Shown here one piece after another: positions 54,590 to 63,937 of a stretch of 64,000 nucleotides of DNA (position 1 is the stretch's first letter; the number at the start of each line of letters is the position of its first letter). The DNA comes from Desulfobacterales bacterium (lineage in GTDB: Bacteria > Desulfobacterota > Desulfobacteria > Desulfobacterales > JAQWFD01), in the NCBI GenBank assembly GCA_028704555.1, contig JAQWFD010000014.1:19827-83826 (forward strand). The letters run 5' to 3'. The notes beneath the pieces are model-generated. The model was given only the letters and a program-made list of their open reading frames with translations. It ran no database searches and was not told where the DNA came from. The position numbers were made by a program, and so were the translations under genes.

Positions 54590-56623
54590 ATGCATATGAA
54601 AAACAGTCCGCTGCAGCGAATGCTGTCTGCCGATCCGTATCTTCGTCCCTTTGCCGGGGTAATCAAGCGGCGAATCGAGCACAGGGGACAGATGGAGGAT
54701 AAGCTGACATGTGGCCGGATGCCTCTGGCAGATTTTGCATCCGGCCATGAATATTTTGGACTGCATCTTCGAGATCGTGAATGGGTGTTTCGTGAATGGG
54801 CACCCAATGCAACGGCCGTATATCTGATCGGGGATCTGACCGGCTGGCTGGAAGATAAACGTTTTGCCCTTGAGAAAATATCCGAAGACGGGGTGTGGGA
54901 AATTCGACTTCCTTTTAATGAAATGGGGCATCAGGATTTTTACCGGCTTTGCGTTCACTGGCCGGGCGGCAGCGGCGACAGAATACCGGCATATGCCCGG
55001 CGAGTGGTTCAGGACCCGGTGACCCGGATTTTTAATGCGCAGGTCTGGCATCCTCCCACGCCTTATCAATGGGAAAATCCCGTATGTACCGGTGTGCCGG
55101 AGCCGCTGTTTATTTATGAAGCGCATGTCGGCATGGCTCAGGAAGAGCAGAAAATCGGCTCTTATGATGAATTTACCCGTCATACTCTGCCCCGCATTAT
55201 TGACGCCGGGTATAACACCATTCAGTTGATGGCCATTTGCGAGCATCCTTATTACGGATCTTTCGGGTATCATGTGTCCAGTTTTTTTGCCGCATCGTCC
55301 CGGTTCGGTACCCCGGATCAGCTCAAGCGGCTCATAGATACGGCTCATGGCGCGGGACTGAGGGTGGTCATGGATATCGTCCATTCGCATGCGGTTTCAA
55401 ACGAGGTCGAAGGGCTCAGCCGCTTTGACGGGACCCTCTATCAGTACTTTCATGAAGGCCCCAGGGGAATACACAAGGCATGGGGATCCCGTTGTTTTGA
55501 TTATGCCAAACCTCAGGTGCTTCATTTTCTCTTGTCCAACTGCCGGTTCTGGCTGGATGAATACAGGTTTGACGGGTTCCGGTTTGATGGCATCACCAGT
55601 ATGCTTTATTATCATCATGGCCTCGGGGAGGCGTTTACCTCATATGATCAGTATTTCAGCGACATCGTCGATGAGGATGCGCTTGCCTATCTGGCGCTGG
55701 CAAACAAGGTCATCCACGATGTACGATCCGATGCCATCAGCATTGCCGAAGATATCAGCGGAATGCCGGGGCTGGCAATGCCGCTATCCTCAGGAGGGAC
55801 AGGGTTCGATTATCGGTTTGCCATGGGGATTGCCGATTACTGGATAAAACTTGTCAAGGATATGCAGGATGAGCACTGGCAGATGGGTTCTTTGTGGTAT
55901 GAACTGACCAACCGGAGAAGAGAAGAAAAGACCATCAGCTACGCGGAGTGCCACGATCAGGCACTGGTGGGAGACAAAACCCTGATCTTTCGTCTTATTG
56001 ATTCAGGCATGTATCATGATATGAATGTGTCCGGGAAAAATCTTCGGGTTGACAGGGGCATGGCGCTGCATAAAATGATCCGGCTGATTACGATGGTCAC
56101 GGCCGGCAATGGATATTTGAATTTTATGGGCAACGAATTCGGTCACCCCGAATGGATAGATTTTCCCCGTGAAGGTAACCGCTGGTCTTATTACTATGCC
56201 CGACGGCAATGGCATCTGGTTGACGATTCCAGTCTCAAGTTTGGTTTTCTGGCCCGGTTTGATAAAGACATGATACGGCTCGTTAAGCAGTATCAAATTC
56301 TCCGGTTCTCCGGAATGCATCTGCTGCATGAGCATTCGGAAGATAAAGTGATCGCGTTTGAACGTGGCGGTCTGATATTTGTGTTTAATTTTCATCCGTC
56401 ATTGTCACATGTGGACTACCGGATGGAGGCGCCTTCTGGTAAATACCAGATGATATTTAACAGCGACTCACCGGAATACGGCGGTCACGGCCGCCTTGTA
56501 ACGGATCAGTATCATGATACCATTGGATATCAGGCCTGGGGGCATAGCAGATATATGCTCAGTCTTTATCTGCCAACCCGCACGGCGGTTGTCCTGAAGC
56601 CGGTGTCTCCGCTCCAGCGATAG
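54590..56623 (+). CDS. glgB: 1,4-alpha-glucan branching enzyme, eukaryote-like
   Basis: This 677-residue protein has a CBM48-like start (YFGLHLRDREWVFREWAPNA) and a GH13 core: GYNTIQLMAICEHPYYGSFGYHV, VVMDIVHSHAV, GFRFDGITSMLYYHHGLG (nucleophile D), AEDISGMPG (acid E) and AECHDQALVG (D). The YFSMEF-like and TSMLY features and the length place it nearer to eukaryotic GBE1 (GH13_8) than to the usual E. coli GlgB. It forms alpha-1,6 branches in glycogen. A second ATG lies at 54596. Confidence 0.95.
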   Translation: MHMKNSPLQRMLSADPYLRPFAGVIKRRIEHRGQMEDKLTCGRMPLADFASGHEYFGLHLRDREWVFREWAPNATAVYLIGDLTGWLEDKRFALEKISEDGVWEIRLPFNEMGHQDFYRLCVHWPGGSGDRIPAYARRVVQDPVTRIFNAQVWHPPTPYQWENPVCTGVPEPLFIYEAHVGMAQEEQKIGSYDEFTRHTLPRIIDAGYNTIQLMAICEHPYYGSFGYHVSSFFAASSRFGTPDQLKRLIDTAHGAGLRVVMDIVHSHAVSNEVEGLSRFDGTLYQYFHEGPRGIHKAWGSRCFDYAKPQVLHFLLSNCRFWLDEYRFDGFRFDGITSMLYYHHGLGEAFTSYDQYFSDIVDEDALAYLALANKVIHDVRSDAISIAEDISGMPGLAMPLSSGGTGFDYRFAMGIADYWIKLVKDMQDEHWQMGSLWYELTNRRREEKTISYAECHDQALVGDKTLIFRLIDSGMYHDMNVSGKNLRVDRGMALHKMIRLITMVTAGNGYLNFMGNEFGHPEWIDFPREGNRWSYYYARRQWHLVDDSSLKFGFLARFDKDMIRLVKQYQILRFSGMHLLHEHSEDKVIAFERGGLIFVFNFHPSLSHVDYRMEAPSGKYQMIFNSDSPEYGGHGRLVTDQYHDTIGYQAWGHSRYMLSLYLPTRTAVVLKPVSPLQR

Positions 56624-57119
56624 CCGGAAGGTCCCATGTCCATAGGCGCTTTTCCGCGCTTTAAATCATATTCTCTTCATAAAAGACTGCTTTTTATAAA
56701 TTATCCGCCGGATTCCGGACTGATTCGCAATATATATAATCGAATTCAGGCGGTTGAATGCCCCCATCCTTTTTAATTTCGCAAAGATACTGCGTTTCAG
56801 AAAATATCCCAAACCATTATATATAATATAACATGCTGATAACATATAATTAATCATTCGTTTATTTCAAGGCATGATACCCGGAGGAATATCCCCGTTT
56901 TCCGCCTGGATCCGTATGGTGTTTTTGGCGCCGGCATAGGGTAAATTCCCATTCCATAGGTAAATTTTCTTATAAAAATGAATAGGTTAATCTATAGACA
57001 ATCAACACGAAAAGTTAATATTAATGTATCAAGATTAATCCTCAAGTAATCGTATCATCGCTGAAAGTCAAATCGTTGATATCTTATTAATCATATTTGA
57101 ACAGACCAAAGGAGGCATT
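56624..57119. other. Intergenic region without a supported gene
   Basis: The 496 bases are AT-rich. No gene, terminator or known riboswitch was recognised. The promoter of the following small gene probably lies near 57000-57100. Confidence 0.35.
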
Positions 57120-57320
57120 ATGATTTCATCACCTTGCAAAAATTGTCCAAACAGGCATCTTCCCAAGGATATTTGCTCAAAAAATTGTAAATTACTCCAT
57201 TCGGTTCAGGAATTTCAGGTTTCATCAAGAGAAAGCGGTGATTCTCCAGCCATAGACTATTGTGAAGAGACAAGGTTCAGTATAAGGCTTTCTCCTCAGC
57301 AGATATTTGGAACGTTCTGA
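57120..57320 (+). CDS. Small Cys-rich protein, possible zinc ribbon
   Basis: The 66-residue product has CKNCPNRHLPKDICSKNC near the N-terminus, giving a C-x2-C-x10-C-x3-C pattern that could bind zinc. The rest is Ser-rich and not recognised. An ideal AAAGGAGG site lies seven bases before the ATG, which is the strongest reason to believe the gene. It has no obvious operon partner. Confidence 0.65.
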   Translation: MISSPCKNCPNRHLPKDICSKNCKLLHSVQEFQVSSRESGDSPAIDYCEETRFSIRLSPQQIFGTF

Positions 57321-57901
57321 TCTCATAAATGAGGTTTGTTTGTTTTGATTTTATATAATGATGATAAATAATTATGTAGCAATTGTAATAGTTTTTCAAC
57401 TGGTTACCAATCAGCTTTCCATATATGTTTTCCCTGTTCTGGGAGAATTTGTTTTCTTTTGATTCCTTCGCAATCAGTTTCCGTCGTCCAGTTCAATTTT
57501 CAACGTTAAATGTATGGCAGATACCATTTCATGATGACAGTAGCATCCGCAGGTACCCGTTGCGGCTTAGGCTCAGGTGATGATATCGGCAGGGAACGTT
57601 TTAACGGATTGAGTACTTGAAAAAAGGTGTCTCGGGCGGAGCCCCCCCTCGAAGGTGTTGTTCTGTTTGAATTTTCCGAGCACCACTTTTTTGAAAATGT
57701 TTCGGATTATATAAGAAAGCAGAGCCAGAGCCGGCCCTGCTTTTTTTTTGAACGGCATCCGGGCATCGTATCCTTGTCGTTTGATATGAATGATGGTATG
57801 AATCGCAACAGAATATTTGATGGGAATAAAATCATCCTGCACTGAAAAATGCAGGATCATGGAAGAGGTTATATACGCCAATCCGACACAGGAGCCGCAT
57901 C
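57321..57901. other. Intergenic region with an orphan plus-strand terminator
   Basis: A hairpin at 57719-57740 (GCAG(A)GCC paired to GGC(C)CTGC, six-base loop) followed by nine T residues (57741-57749) forms an intrinsic terminator. The nearest plus-strand gene ends 399 bases upstream, and a GC-rich segment at 57630-57650 lies between, so a small RNA is possible. No gene is supported. Confidence 0.5.
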
Positions 57902-58480
57902 ATGTCCGATACGATCAGTTCGGGAATTTCAAGAGACGAAGCAATGCTTCTATTGAAGCAGTATTTGAAAAATGAAAAGCTGATTTCACATAGTATCGCC
58001 TCGGAAGCCATTATGAGACATCTGGCGAAAAAACTTGGAGAAAATGAACATGCCTGGGCAATCGCCGGATTGCTTCATGATCTGGACTACGAGATCGTGG
58101 ATGAGGACCCCGCGCGTCATGGTGACGTTGCGGCCCGGATACTTGAAGAAAAAGGGGTCTCCGATGTGATCGTGAACGTTATCAGAAAACACAATGCCGA
58201 AGGCCTCGGACTCGAGCGGGAAACGCTGTTTGAACATGCGCTGGTGTGTGCGGAAACCATTACCGGTCTCATTGTCGCAACGGCGCTGGTGTATCCGGAT
58301 AAAAAGATTTCTTCCGTGAAGGTGAAATCGGTTACCAAACGGATGAAAACGCCCCATTTTGCCCGGACTGTCAGTCGTGAACGCATCCTGGAGTGTGAAA
58401 AACTGGGTTTTGAACTGAATGCGTTTGTGGCCATCAGTCTTGATGCCATGGCACAGATCGCCGACCAGATCGGATTGTAG
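57902..58480 (+). CDS. HD-domain protein
   Basis: This 192-residue protein has the HD pattern: LISHSIASEAIMRHLAKKLG, AIAGLLHDLDYEIVD (HD pair), ARHGDVAARIL and FEHALVCAETITGL. Proteins of this type are metal-dependent phosphohydrolases; the substrate is not evident. The ATG has an AGGAGCC site. It ends 38 bases before polA and may be cotranscribed. Confidence 0.88.
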   Translation: MSDTISSGISRDEAMLLLKQYLKNEKLISHSIASEAIMRHLAKKLGENEHAWAIAGLLHDLDYEIVDEDPARHGDVAARILEEKGVSDVIVNVIRKHNAEGLGLERETLFEHALVCAETITGLIVATALVYPDKKISSVKVKSVTKRMKTPHFARTVSRERILECEKLGFELNAFVAISLDAMAQIADQIGL

Positions 58481-58518
58481 GTTACGGGGCCTCGGCCCTG
58501 ATAAGGGATGCCTGTTTT

Positions 58519-61197
58519 ATGGAAACGAAAAAAACGCTGTATTTGATTGACGGAAGCGCCTTTATTCACCGGGCGTTTCATGCCATTCGCAATCTGTCGA
58601 ATTCAAAAGGACTGCCGACCAACGCTGTATTCGGGTTTACCCGGATGCTTATGAAACTGATCGAGGATCGGTCACCGGCCTATGTGCTCATGGTATTCGA
58701 TGCGAAAGGGCCGACGTTTCGTCATGAAATCTACAGTCAGTATAAGGCCAACCGCCCCCCGATGCCCGATGCGTTGTCTGTTCAGATTCCCTACATCAAA
58801 GAGGTGACGCGGGCTTTCAATATTCCGCTCGAAGAAAAAACCGGATTTGAAGCCGATGACCTGATCGGCACCCTTTCCCGTCAGGCGGAACAATCCGGTT
58901 TTTCTGTCGTGATGGTTACAGGGGATAAGGACTTCATGCAGCTGGTAACCGCCGATGCCACGATTTGGGACCCGATGAAGGATAGAACCGTATCGGTTGA
59001 TTCCATCCGGACAGAATACGGGCTCGAACCCGGTCAGATGATCGATGTGATGGGCCTTTCCGGCGACAGCTCGGACAATATTCCCGGCGTTCCGGGAATC
59101 GGTCCTAAAACGGCGCTTTCCCTGATTCAATCGCATGGGAGTATTGACGGCCTGTATGAGCATATTGACAGCGTTTCCCGGAAAAATCTTCATGATAACC
59201 TCATCCGGCACGAGGAACAGGCGCGGCTGAGCAGGCATCTGGTTGTGATCGATACCGATGTGCCGGTTCAATTTGATCCGGACGCCTGTAAAATGGGCGC
59301 TCCCAACGCAGATGCACTCTACGGCCTGTTCAAGGAGCTGGAGTTTAAACAACTGTGCGAAACCTTTTCCAGACCGTCGGATCAGTCACAGAAGCAGTAT
59401 CATGCCGTGATGAGCGAATCCGGACTGACCCATCTGATTGATCAGCTCAAGTCCGCAGGGCTCTTTGCCCTGGATACGGAAACCACATCCGTAAATCCGA
59501 TGCGGGCAGATCTGGTGGGTTTGTCGTTTTCGACACGGGCCAATGAAGCGTTTTACATCCCCTGCGCGCATCGATATCCCGGCGCTCCGGAACAGCTTGA
59601 TCTCAAATACGTATTGAGCCGGCTTCAGCCCGTGTTGGAAAATCCGGACATCAAAAAGATCGGGCAGAATATCAAATATGACTGGATCGTCCTCAGCCGT
59701 AACGGGATAAGGCTTTGCGGGGTATTGTCCGATACCATGGTGGCATCTTATCTGATCGATCCGTCCAAACGGGCGCATAATCTGGACCAGATTGCACTGG
59801 ATTTTCTCGATTACCGGAAGATTTCCTACCAGGAGGTTGCCGGCAAGGGCAAAAATGCCTCGGGCTTTGAACAGGTTCCCGTTGAAAAAGCGGTGCCGTA
59901 TGCCTGCGAAGATGCCGATATCACGCTGATGGCATACCATGAACTTAAACCCAGACTGGAGAAACTCGGGCTTTCCGAATTGATGAATGACGTTGAAATG
60001 CCCCTGATTCCCGTGCTGATGAAGATGGAAATGAAAGGTATCTGTGTGGACAGTGATCGGCTTCGCTCATTGTCCAAAACTTATGCACATGAGCTGGAGC
60101 AGCTTGAAGAACGCATTTATGCGGTTGCCGGTGAAAAATTTAACATCAGGTCATCCCAGCAGCTGGGATGTATTCTGTTTGAAAAACTTCGTCTTCCGGT
60201 ACAGAAAAAAACCAGGAAAAAGACCGGATATTCTACGGATGTGGATGTGTTAAAAACCCTGGCTTCGGGGCATGAACTGCCGGCACTGTTATTGCGTTAC
60301 AGAGAACTGGCAAAGCTTAAATCTACCTATACGGACGCCCTGCTGGAGCTGATCCACCCGGAAACCGGTCGAATTCATACCTCATACAACCAGACGGTGA
60401 CGGCTACCGGCCGGCTGAGCAGTTCGGACCCGAATCTTCAGAATATCCCCATTCGTTCTGAAGATGGGAAGAACATTCGCAGGGCCTTTATTCCCAGAGA
60501 AGGCTGGCGTCTGCTTTCGGCCGATTATTCTCAGATTGAGCTTCGCATTCTGGCGCACTACTCGGATGATGAGATTCTGATCGACGCGTTTCTGAAAGAC
60601 GAAGATATTCATACCCGAACGGCGAATGAGGTGTTTCAGGTGTTTCCGTCGATGATTACCGATGAACTCAGGAGACAGGCCAAGGTGATTAACTTCGGTA
60701 TTATTTACGGGATGAGCCCCTTCAGTCTGTCAAGAGAGCTTGGCATCAGTCAGAAAATGGCAAAAACATATATTGATAATTATTTCAGGAGATACAAAGG
60801 CGTTAAGCGGTTTATTGATCAGACGATCGAAGATGCCGGAAAAACCGGGCAGACCAGCACCCTTTTAGGGCGTATCCGGCTGCTTCCGGATATTAACAGC
60901 TCAAACCGGACGGTTCGTCAGTTTGCCGAACGAATTGCCATCAACACCCCGATTCAGGGCACGGCAGCGGATCTTTTGAAACTGGCCATGATCAAGGTGG
61001 ATGCCGAGTTCCGGAGCCGCAGCCTTCAGTCCTCGATGCTGTTGACCGTACACGATGAACTGATTTTTGAAGTGCCGCCGGATGAGCTTGCAGCCGTCAA
61101 GACCCTTGTAAAAGACGTGATGGAAGGTGTCTGGGAATTTAAAGTCCCACTGAAAGTCAATATCGATTCCGGGAAAAACTGGGCAGAAGCCCACTGA
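58519..61197 (+). CDS. polA: DNA polymerase I
   Basis: This 892-residue protein has all three domains: 5'-3' nuclease (LIDGSAFIHRAFHAIRN, YKANRP, VPGIGPKTA), 3'-5' exonuclease with acidic residues retained (FALDTETTSVNPM, EDADITLMAYHEL), and polymerase (LSADYSQIELRILAHYSDD, NFGIIYGMSPF, VHDELIFEVP). It fills gaps in repair and removes RNA primers. The fused repair protein at 1100 would create gaps for it to fill. Confidence 0.97.
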   Translation: METKKTLYLIDGSAFIHRAFHAIRNLSNSKGLPTNAVFGFTRMLMKLIEDRSPAYVLMVFDAKGPTFRHEIYSQYKANRPPMPDALSVQIPYIKEVTRAFNIPLEEKTGFEADDLIGTLSRQAEQSGFSVVMVTGDKDFMQLVTADATIWDPMKDRTVSVDSIRTEYGLEPGQMIDVMGLSGDSSDNIPGVPGIGPKTALSLIQSHGSIDGLYEHIDSVSRKNLHDNLIRHEEQARLSRHLVVIDTDVPVQFDPDACKMGAPNADALYGLFKELEFKQLCETFSRPSDQSQKQYHAVMSESGLTHLIDQLKSAGLFALDTETTSVNPMRADLVGLSFSTRANEAFYIPCAHRYPGAPEQLDLKYVLSRLQPVLENPDIKKIGQNIKYDWIVLSRNGIRLCGVLSDTMVASYLIDPSKRAHNLDQIALDFLDYRKISYQEVAGKGKNASGFEQVPVEKAVPYACEDADITLMAYHELKPRLEKLGLSELMNDVEMPLIPVLMKMEMKGICVDSDRLRSLSKTYAHELEQLEERIYAVAGEKFNIRSSQQLGCILFEKLRLPVQKKTRKKTGYSTDVDVLKTLASGHELPALLLRYRELAKLKSTYTDALLELIHPETGRIHTSYNQTVTATGRLSSSDPNLQNIPIRSEDGKNIRRAFIPREGWRLLSADYSQIELRILAHYSDDEILIDAFLKDEDIHTRTANEVFQVFPSMITDELRRQAKVINFGIIYGMSPFSLSRELGISQKMAKTYIDNYFRRYKGVKRFIDQTIEDAGKTGQTSTLLGRIRLLPDINSSNRTVRQFAERIAINTPIQGTAADLLKLAMIKVDAEFRSRSLQSSMLLTVHDELIFEVPPDELAAVKTLVKDVMEGVWEFKVPLKVNIDSGKNWAEAH

Positions 61198-61254
61198 ATC
61201 TTTTGAAGATATTCATTCAGCGGGAATTTGATGACATTTCCGTATGGATACGAG

Positions 61255-61440
61255 TTATGAAGGGGGATCCTGTTTCGGTTTATCGGAAGAGGATTCCGGT
61301 TCGGTTACCGCTTCTTTGACCGTATGATAAATATCGAAAAATAAATCGCGGAACCCGGTCGGTGAAACGCGTCCCAGTTCGATAAATTTTACAACGATTT
61401 CTTTGCTGGTTTTGAGAATTTGATCGTCACGTGAATTCAT
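61255..61440 (-). CDS. Uncharacterised small protein
   Basis: This 61-residue protein has a helical core KEIVVKFIELGRVSPTGFRDLFFDIYHTV. The pattern faintly recalls the N-terminal helices of MucR-type regulators, but no zinc-finger region follows; I do not assign a function. An AAAAGG site lies about nine bases before the ATG. It is convergent with polA. Confidence 0.55.
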   Translation of the reverse strand: MNSRDDQILKTSKEIVVKFIELGRVSPTGFRDLFFDIYHTVKEAVTEPESSSDKPKQDPPS

Positions 61441-61950
61441 GCGGATGCCTTTTGATGATAATTAATTGTAATTGTTATGCTTTGCTACCAAAAAAACAGG
61501 CTCGTGTCAATAAGATTATAGGCGGTCAGCAAGGCCGGCATCCCTGGGTTGTATCTGGCGGTGACTGTCGGTTCCGGACGCCATCTTTGAGCATTCCGGA
61601 AAATTAGATGCGGAAGACGCGGATTTTTGAATCCATCGGTTCCGTGAGACCGGGTTCTAATAGATTGACAAAAGTTTTTAAATTAATTAGTTTCCATTCA
61701 TAAATGGTCTTTTTGCCAAATCTCTGCGTCAATCTGCGGGATTGTTTGTGCGGCGTACCCGCGTATGCCTCCGCATAACCCATTGCATTCTTTGACTTTT
61801 GGCAAAAATTTTCATTTCTGTATTGGAAACGCCCGCCAGCGGCCATCTTTTTAAAACGGATTTTATGGATGGATACTGTCGGAGGATACACGTCCAAAAT
61901 GCTGTACTCGTGATGGCAGCTGAAATTTATCGTGAAATACAGGAGAATGA
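61441..61950. other. Intergenic region without a supported gene
   Basis: I see no gene here. A queuosine-related preQ1 riboswitch would be expected in some bacteria ahead of queF, but I do not find its conserved loop and tail. Confidence 0.4.
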
Positions 61951-62361
61951 ATGCTCGAAAATTCTGACAGACCAGTCAACGATATGATAAAAACCATCGA
62001 AACGATTAATGCCGGCGTTCTTGATGTCATCGACTATCAATACCGGGGCCTGAGAGATATTGATATCATGATTCGACAGCCTGAATTTACGTCCGTGTGC
62101 CCGATGACGGGATTGCCTGATTTTGGAAGTATCATTATTAAATACCGGCCGAATCAGAAAATTGTCGAATTGAAGTCGCTGAAGTATTACCTGCTTCAAT
62201 ATCGTAACGTCGGGATATTTTATGAACATGTGGTCAATCATATATTGGAGAATCTGGCTGAGGCCGTAAAGCCCAAGTATATGCAGGTGGTAGGCGATTT
62301 TACCGCACGAGGCGGCATAACAACACAGGTTACGGCCGAGTATGAGGAAAGAGATGAATAA
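61951..62361 (+). CDS. queF: NADPH-dependent preQ0 reductase QueF
   Basis: This 136-residue single-domain (unimodular) QueF has FTSVCPMTGLPDFGSI (the catalytic Cys), IVELKSLKYYLLQYRN, and HVVNHILENL. It reduces 7-cyano-7-deazaguanine to preQ1 in queuosine synthesis. The ATG at 61951 follows an AGGAG site. The last eight bases overlap the next gene, implying coupling. Confidence 0.93.
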   Translation: MLENSDRPVNDMIKTIETINAGVLDVIDYQYRGLRDIDIMIRQPEFTSVCPMTGLPDFGSIIIKYRPNQKIVELKSLKYYLLQYRNVGIFYEHVVNHILENLAEAVKPKYMQVVGDFTARGGITTQVTAEYEERDE

Positions 62362-63349
62362 TAGCCATATGAAATCAACCCGGACGAGATCAAACCCAAG
62401 GAATTCAAAAATGACCGGTCGAAGATCGGTTCTGATCGTTTTATCTGTTGTAATCGCGTTTGTTTTCTCCGCAGCCGGTTGTACGACCGTGTCAAATCTG
62501 AAAAAAACCGGAAAAAAAATTGTTCAGGATATTCGGTTTAAAGACCCATCACTCGTAAAAAAAATCGGCATTGTTCGGATTGTGAACAGGAGCGCGTATC
62601 AGGGGCAGGGCATTGAAAAAAGATTACAGGATGAACTGGTTCAGAAATTGAAATCTCAATATGCCTATGCCATGTATGTGACATCGGAGCATCCGGGGAG
62701 CGGGGTTCTGCTTGAGGGGTTGCCGGTAAACAATACAGGCGGAACAGATAATCTGAAGCTGGTCACGGCAGGACGAGCCTCCGGCTTTAATGCCATCGTA
62801 AATGCCGCCATAACCGATATTTCGCAGAATAATGAAACACACGGCTGGTTCTGGTTTAAATCCGACCGTCGCCTGATTCGAATGACGGTTTCCCTGGAGG
62901 TCTATTCGATGTTGACAGGCGCAAAGCTGCTGGATGAATCGCTGGTTTGTGAAACAGAGCTTGAGGAAGCCGTGGCGCTTGAGGAAGGGGCATTGATTCG
63001 GAATCTGCCGGAATTGACAGCTACCGTCAGTCAAATGGCCTTTGATTCAGCGGAACGTATTTGCGATATCATCAGCTCCGATCCGTGGACAGGTTACGTG
63101 ATATCCGTCGCCGGAGACAAGCTCGTGATATCTTCAGGAAAACAAACGGGGTTGCTGCCGGGAGATCTGCTTGAAGTCTATGACGGCTCACAGGTTGCCG
63201 AAGGCGTCGGCGCACAGCGGTTTTTCATGCCCGGAAAAAAACTGGGGCAACTGAGAATCACCCGCGTGTTTGAAGACCGGGCCGAAGCGGAACTTGCTTC
63301 CGGCGACAATGTCCGTGAAGGCTGCACGGTCTCCGGCAATAACGGGTGA
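62354..63349 (+). CDS. Lipoprotein of unknown function
   Basis: This 331-residue protein has a lipoprotein signal with lipobox SAAGC (Cys at about 43), preceded by a hydrophobic helix and a basic N-terminus. The mature part begins TTVSNLKKTGKK and continues with KIGIVRIVNRSAYQGQGIEKRLQDEL and a C-terminal segment TGLLPGDLLEVYDG...GQLRITRVFEDRAEAEL. That end resembles the FlgT-like C-terminal domains of cell-envelope proteins. Start at 62354 (GAGGAAA site) is preferred over 62342. Confidence 0.75.
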   Translation: MNNSHMKSTRTRSNPRNSKMTGRRSVLIVLSVVIAFVFSAAGCTTVSNLKKTGKKIVQDIRFKDPSLVKKIGIVRIVNRSAYQGQGIEKRLQDELVQKLKSQYAYAMYVTSEHPGSGVLLEGLPVNNTGGTDNLKLVTAGRASGFNAIVNAAITDISQNNETHGWFWFKSDRRLIRMTVSLEVYSMLTGAKLLDESLVCETELEEAVALEEGALIRNLPELTATVSQMAFDSAERICDIISSDPWTGYVISVAGDKLVISSGKQTGLLPGDLLEVYDGSQVAEGVGAQRFFMPGKKLGQLRITRVFEDRAEAELASGDNVREGCTVSGNNG

Positions 63350-63447
63350 TGGCGGTCAGGTGTTTCGAAGGTTTTCATAGCAAAATTCTGTTCAAATTCA
63401 GATGACAGAATCAGCAGCGATTTAACGCCAGGCATAATTTTGAACTT

Positions 63448-63493
63448 CACATAACATGCCTTATGTTGAGCTTAACATAAAGCAAATTATGTG
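63448..63493. repeat. Nested palindrome with 13-base period
   Basis: Four 7-base half-sites are separated by equal 6-base spacers: CACATAA (63448-63454), TTATGTT (63461-63467), AACATAA (63474-63480) and TTATGTG (63487-63493). The first pairs with the fourth and the second with the third. It overlaps the left end of the transposase remnant. Confidence 0.8.
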
Positions 63494-63798
63494 ATCAATA
63501 CGGACTGACAGTATTTGTCAGCCATTATCCACCAGGATCATCCAAGTGGAATTCGATCGAATATCGTTTATTTTCTGAAATAAGCAAAAATTGGGCAGGT
63601 CGTCCGTTGGATTCTTATGAAGCAACACTCAAATATATTCGAACGACAAAAACCTCTTCAGAATTGAAAGTTAAAGCCCATTTTGTAAGAAAAAAATATG
63701 CAACAGGTGAAAGAATACCAGATAGACAAATGAAAGAATTATCGATAGAAAAACATGAAGGATTGCCTAACTGGAACTATACTTTAAAACCCGCGTAA
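63484..63798 (+). pseudogene. ISAzo13-type transposase C-terminal remnant
   Basis: The frame, closed upstream by TAA at 63478-63480, reads KLCDQYGLTVFVSHYPPGSS, then SKWNSIEYRLFSEIS, NWAGRPLDSYE, TTKTSSELKVKA and ends in LPNWNYTLKP. These are C-terminal motifs of the ISAzo13/DDE family. The N-terminal DDE residues and the rest of the element are missing. A short open frame beginning at 63607 is part of it. It is a dead fragment of an insertion sequence. Confidence 0.8.
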
Positions 63799-63937
63799 AA
63801 ATGTGAAGTTATTTTTGAGTGGGCCCTAAGCCTTCAAAGACATTTCTTGTTTTTTTGATAGAGCTTAACCCAAGTTCGCCAAAATTGATGGCGTAGAGGG
63901 TGAAATTTGGCCAAATTGAGCCATATATGAGGTCCTG

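Noticed and set aside
61441..61950. preQ1 riboswitch before queF
   Set aside because: The conserved CTA loop and A-rich tail of preQ1 classes were not found.
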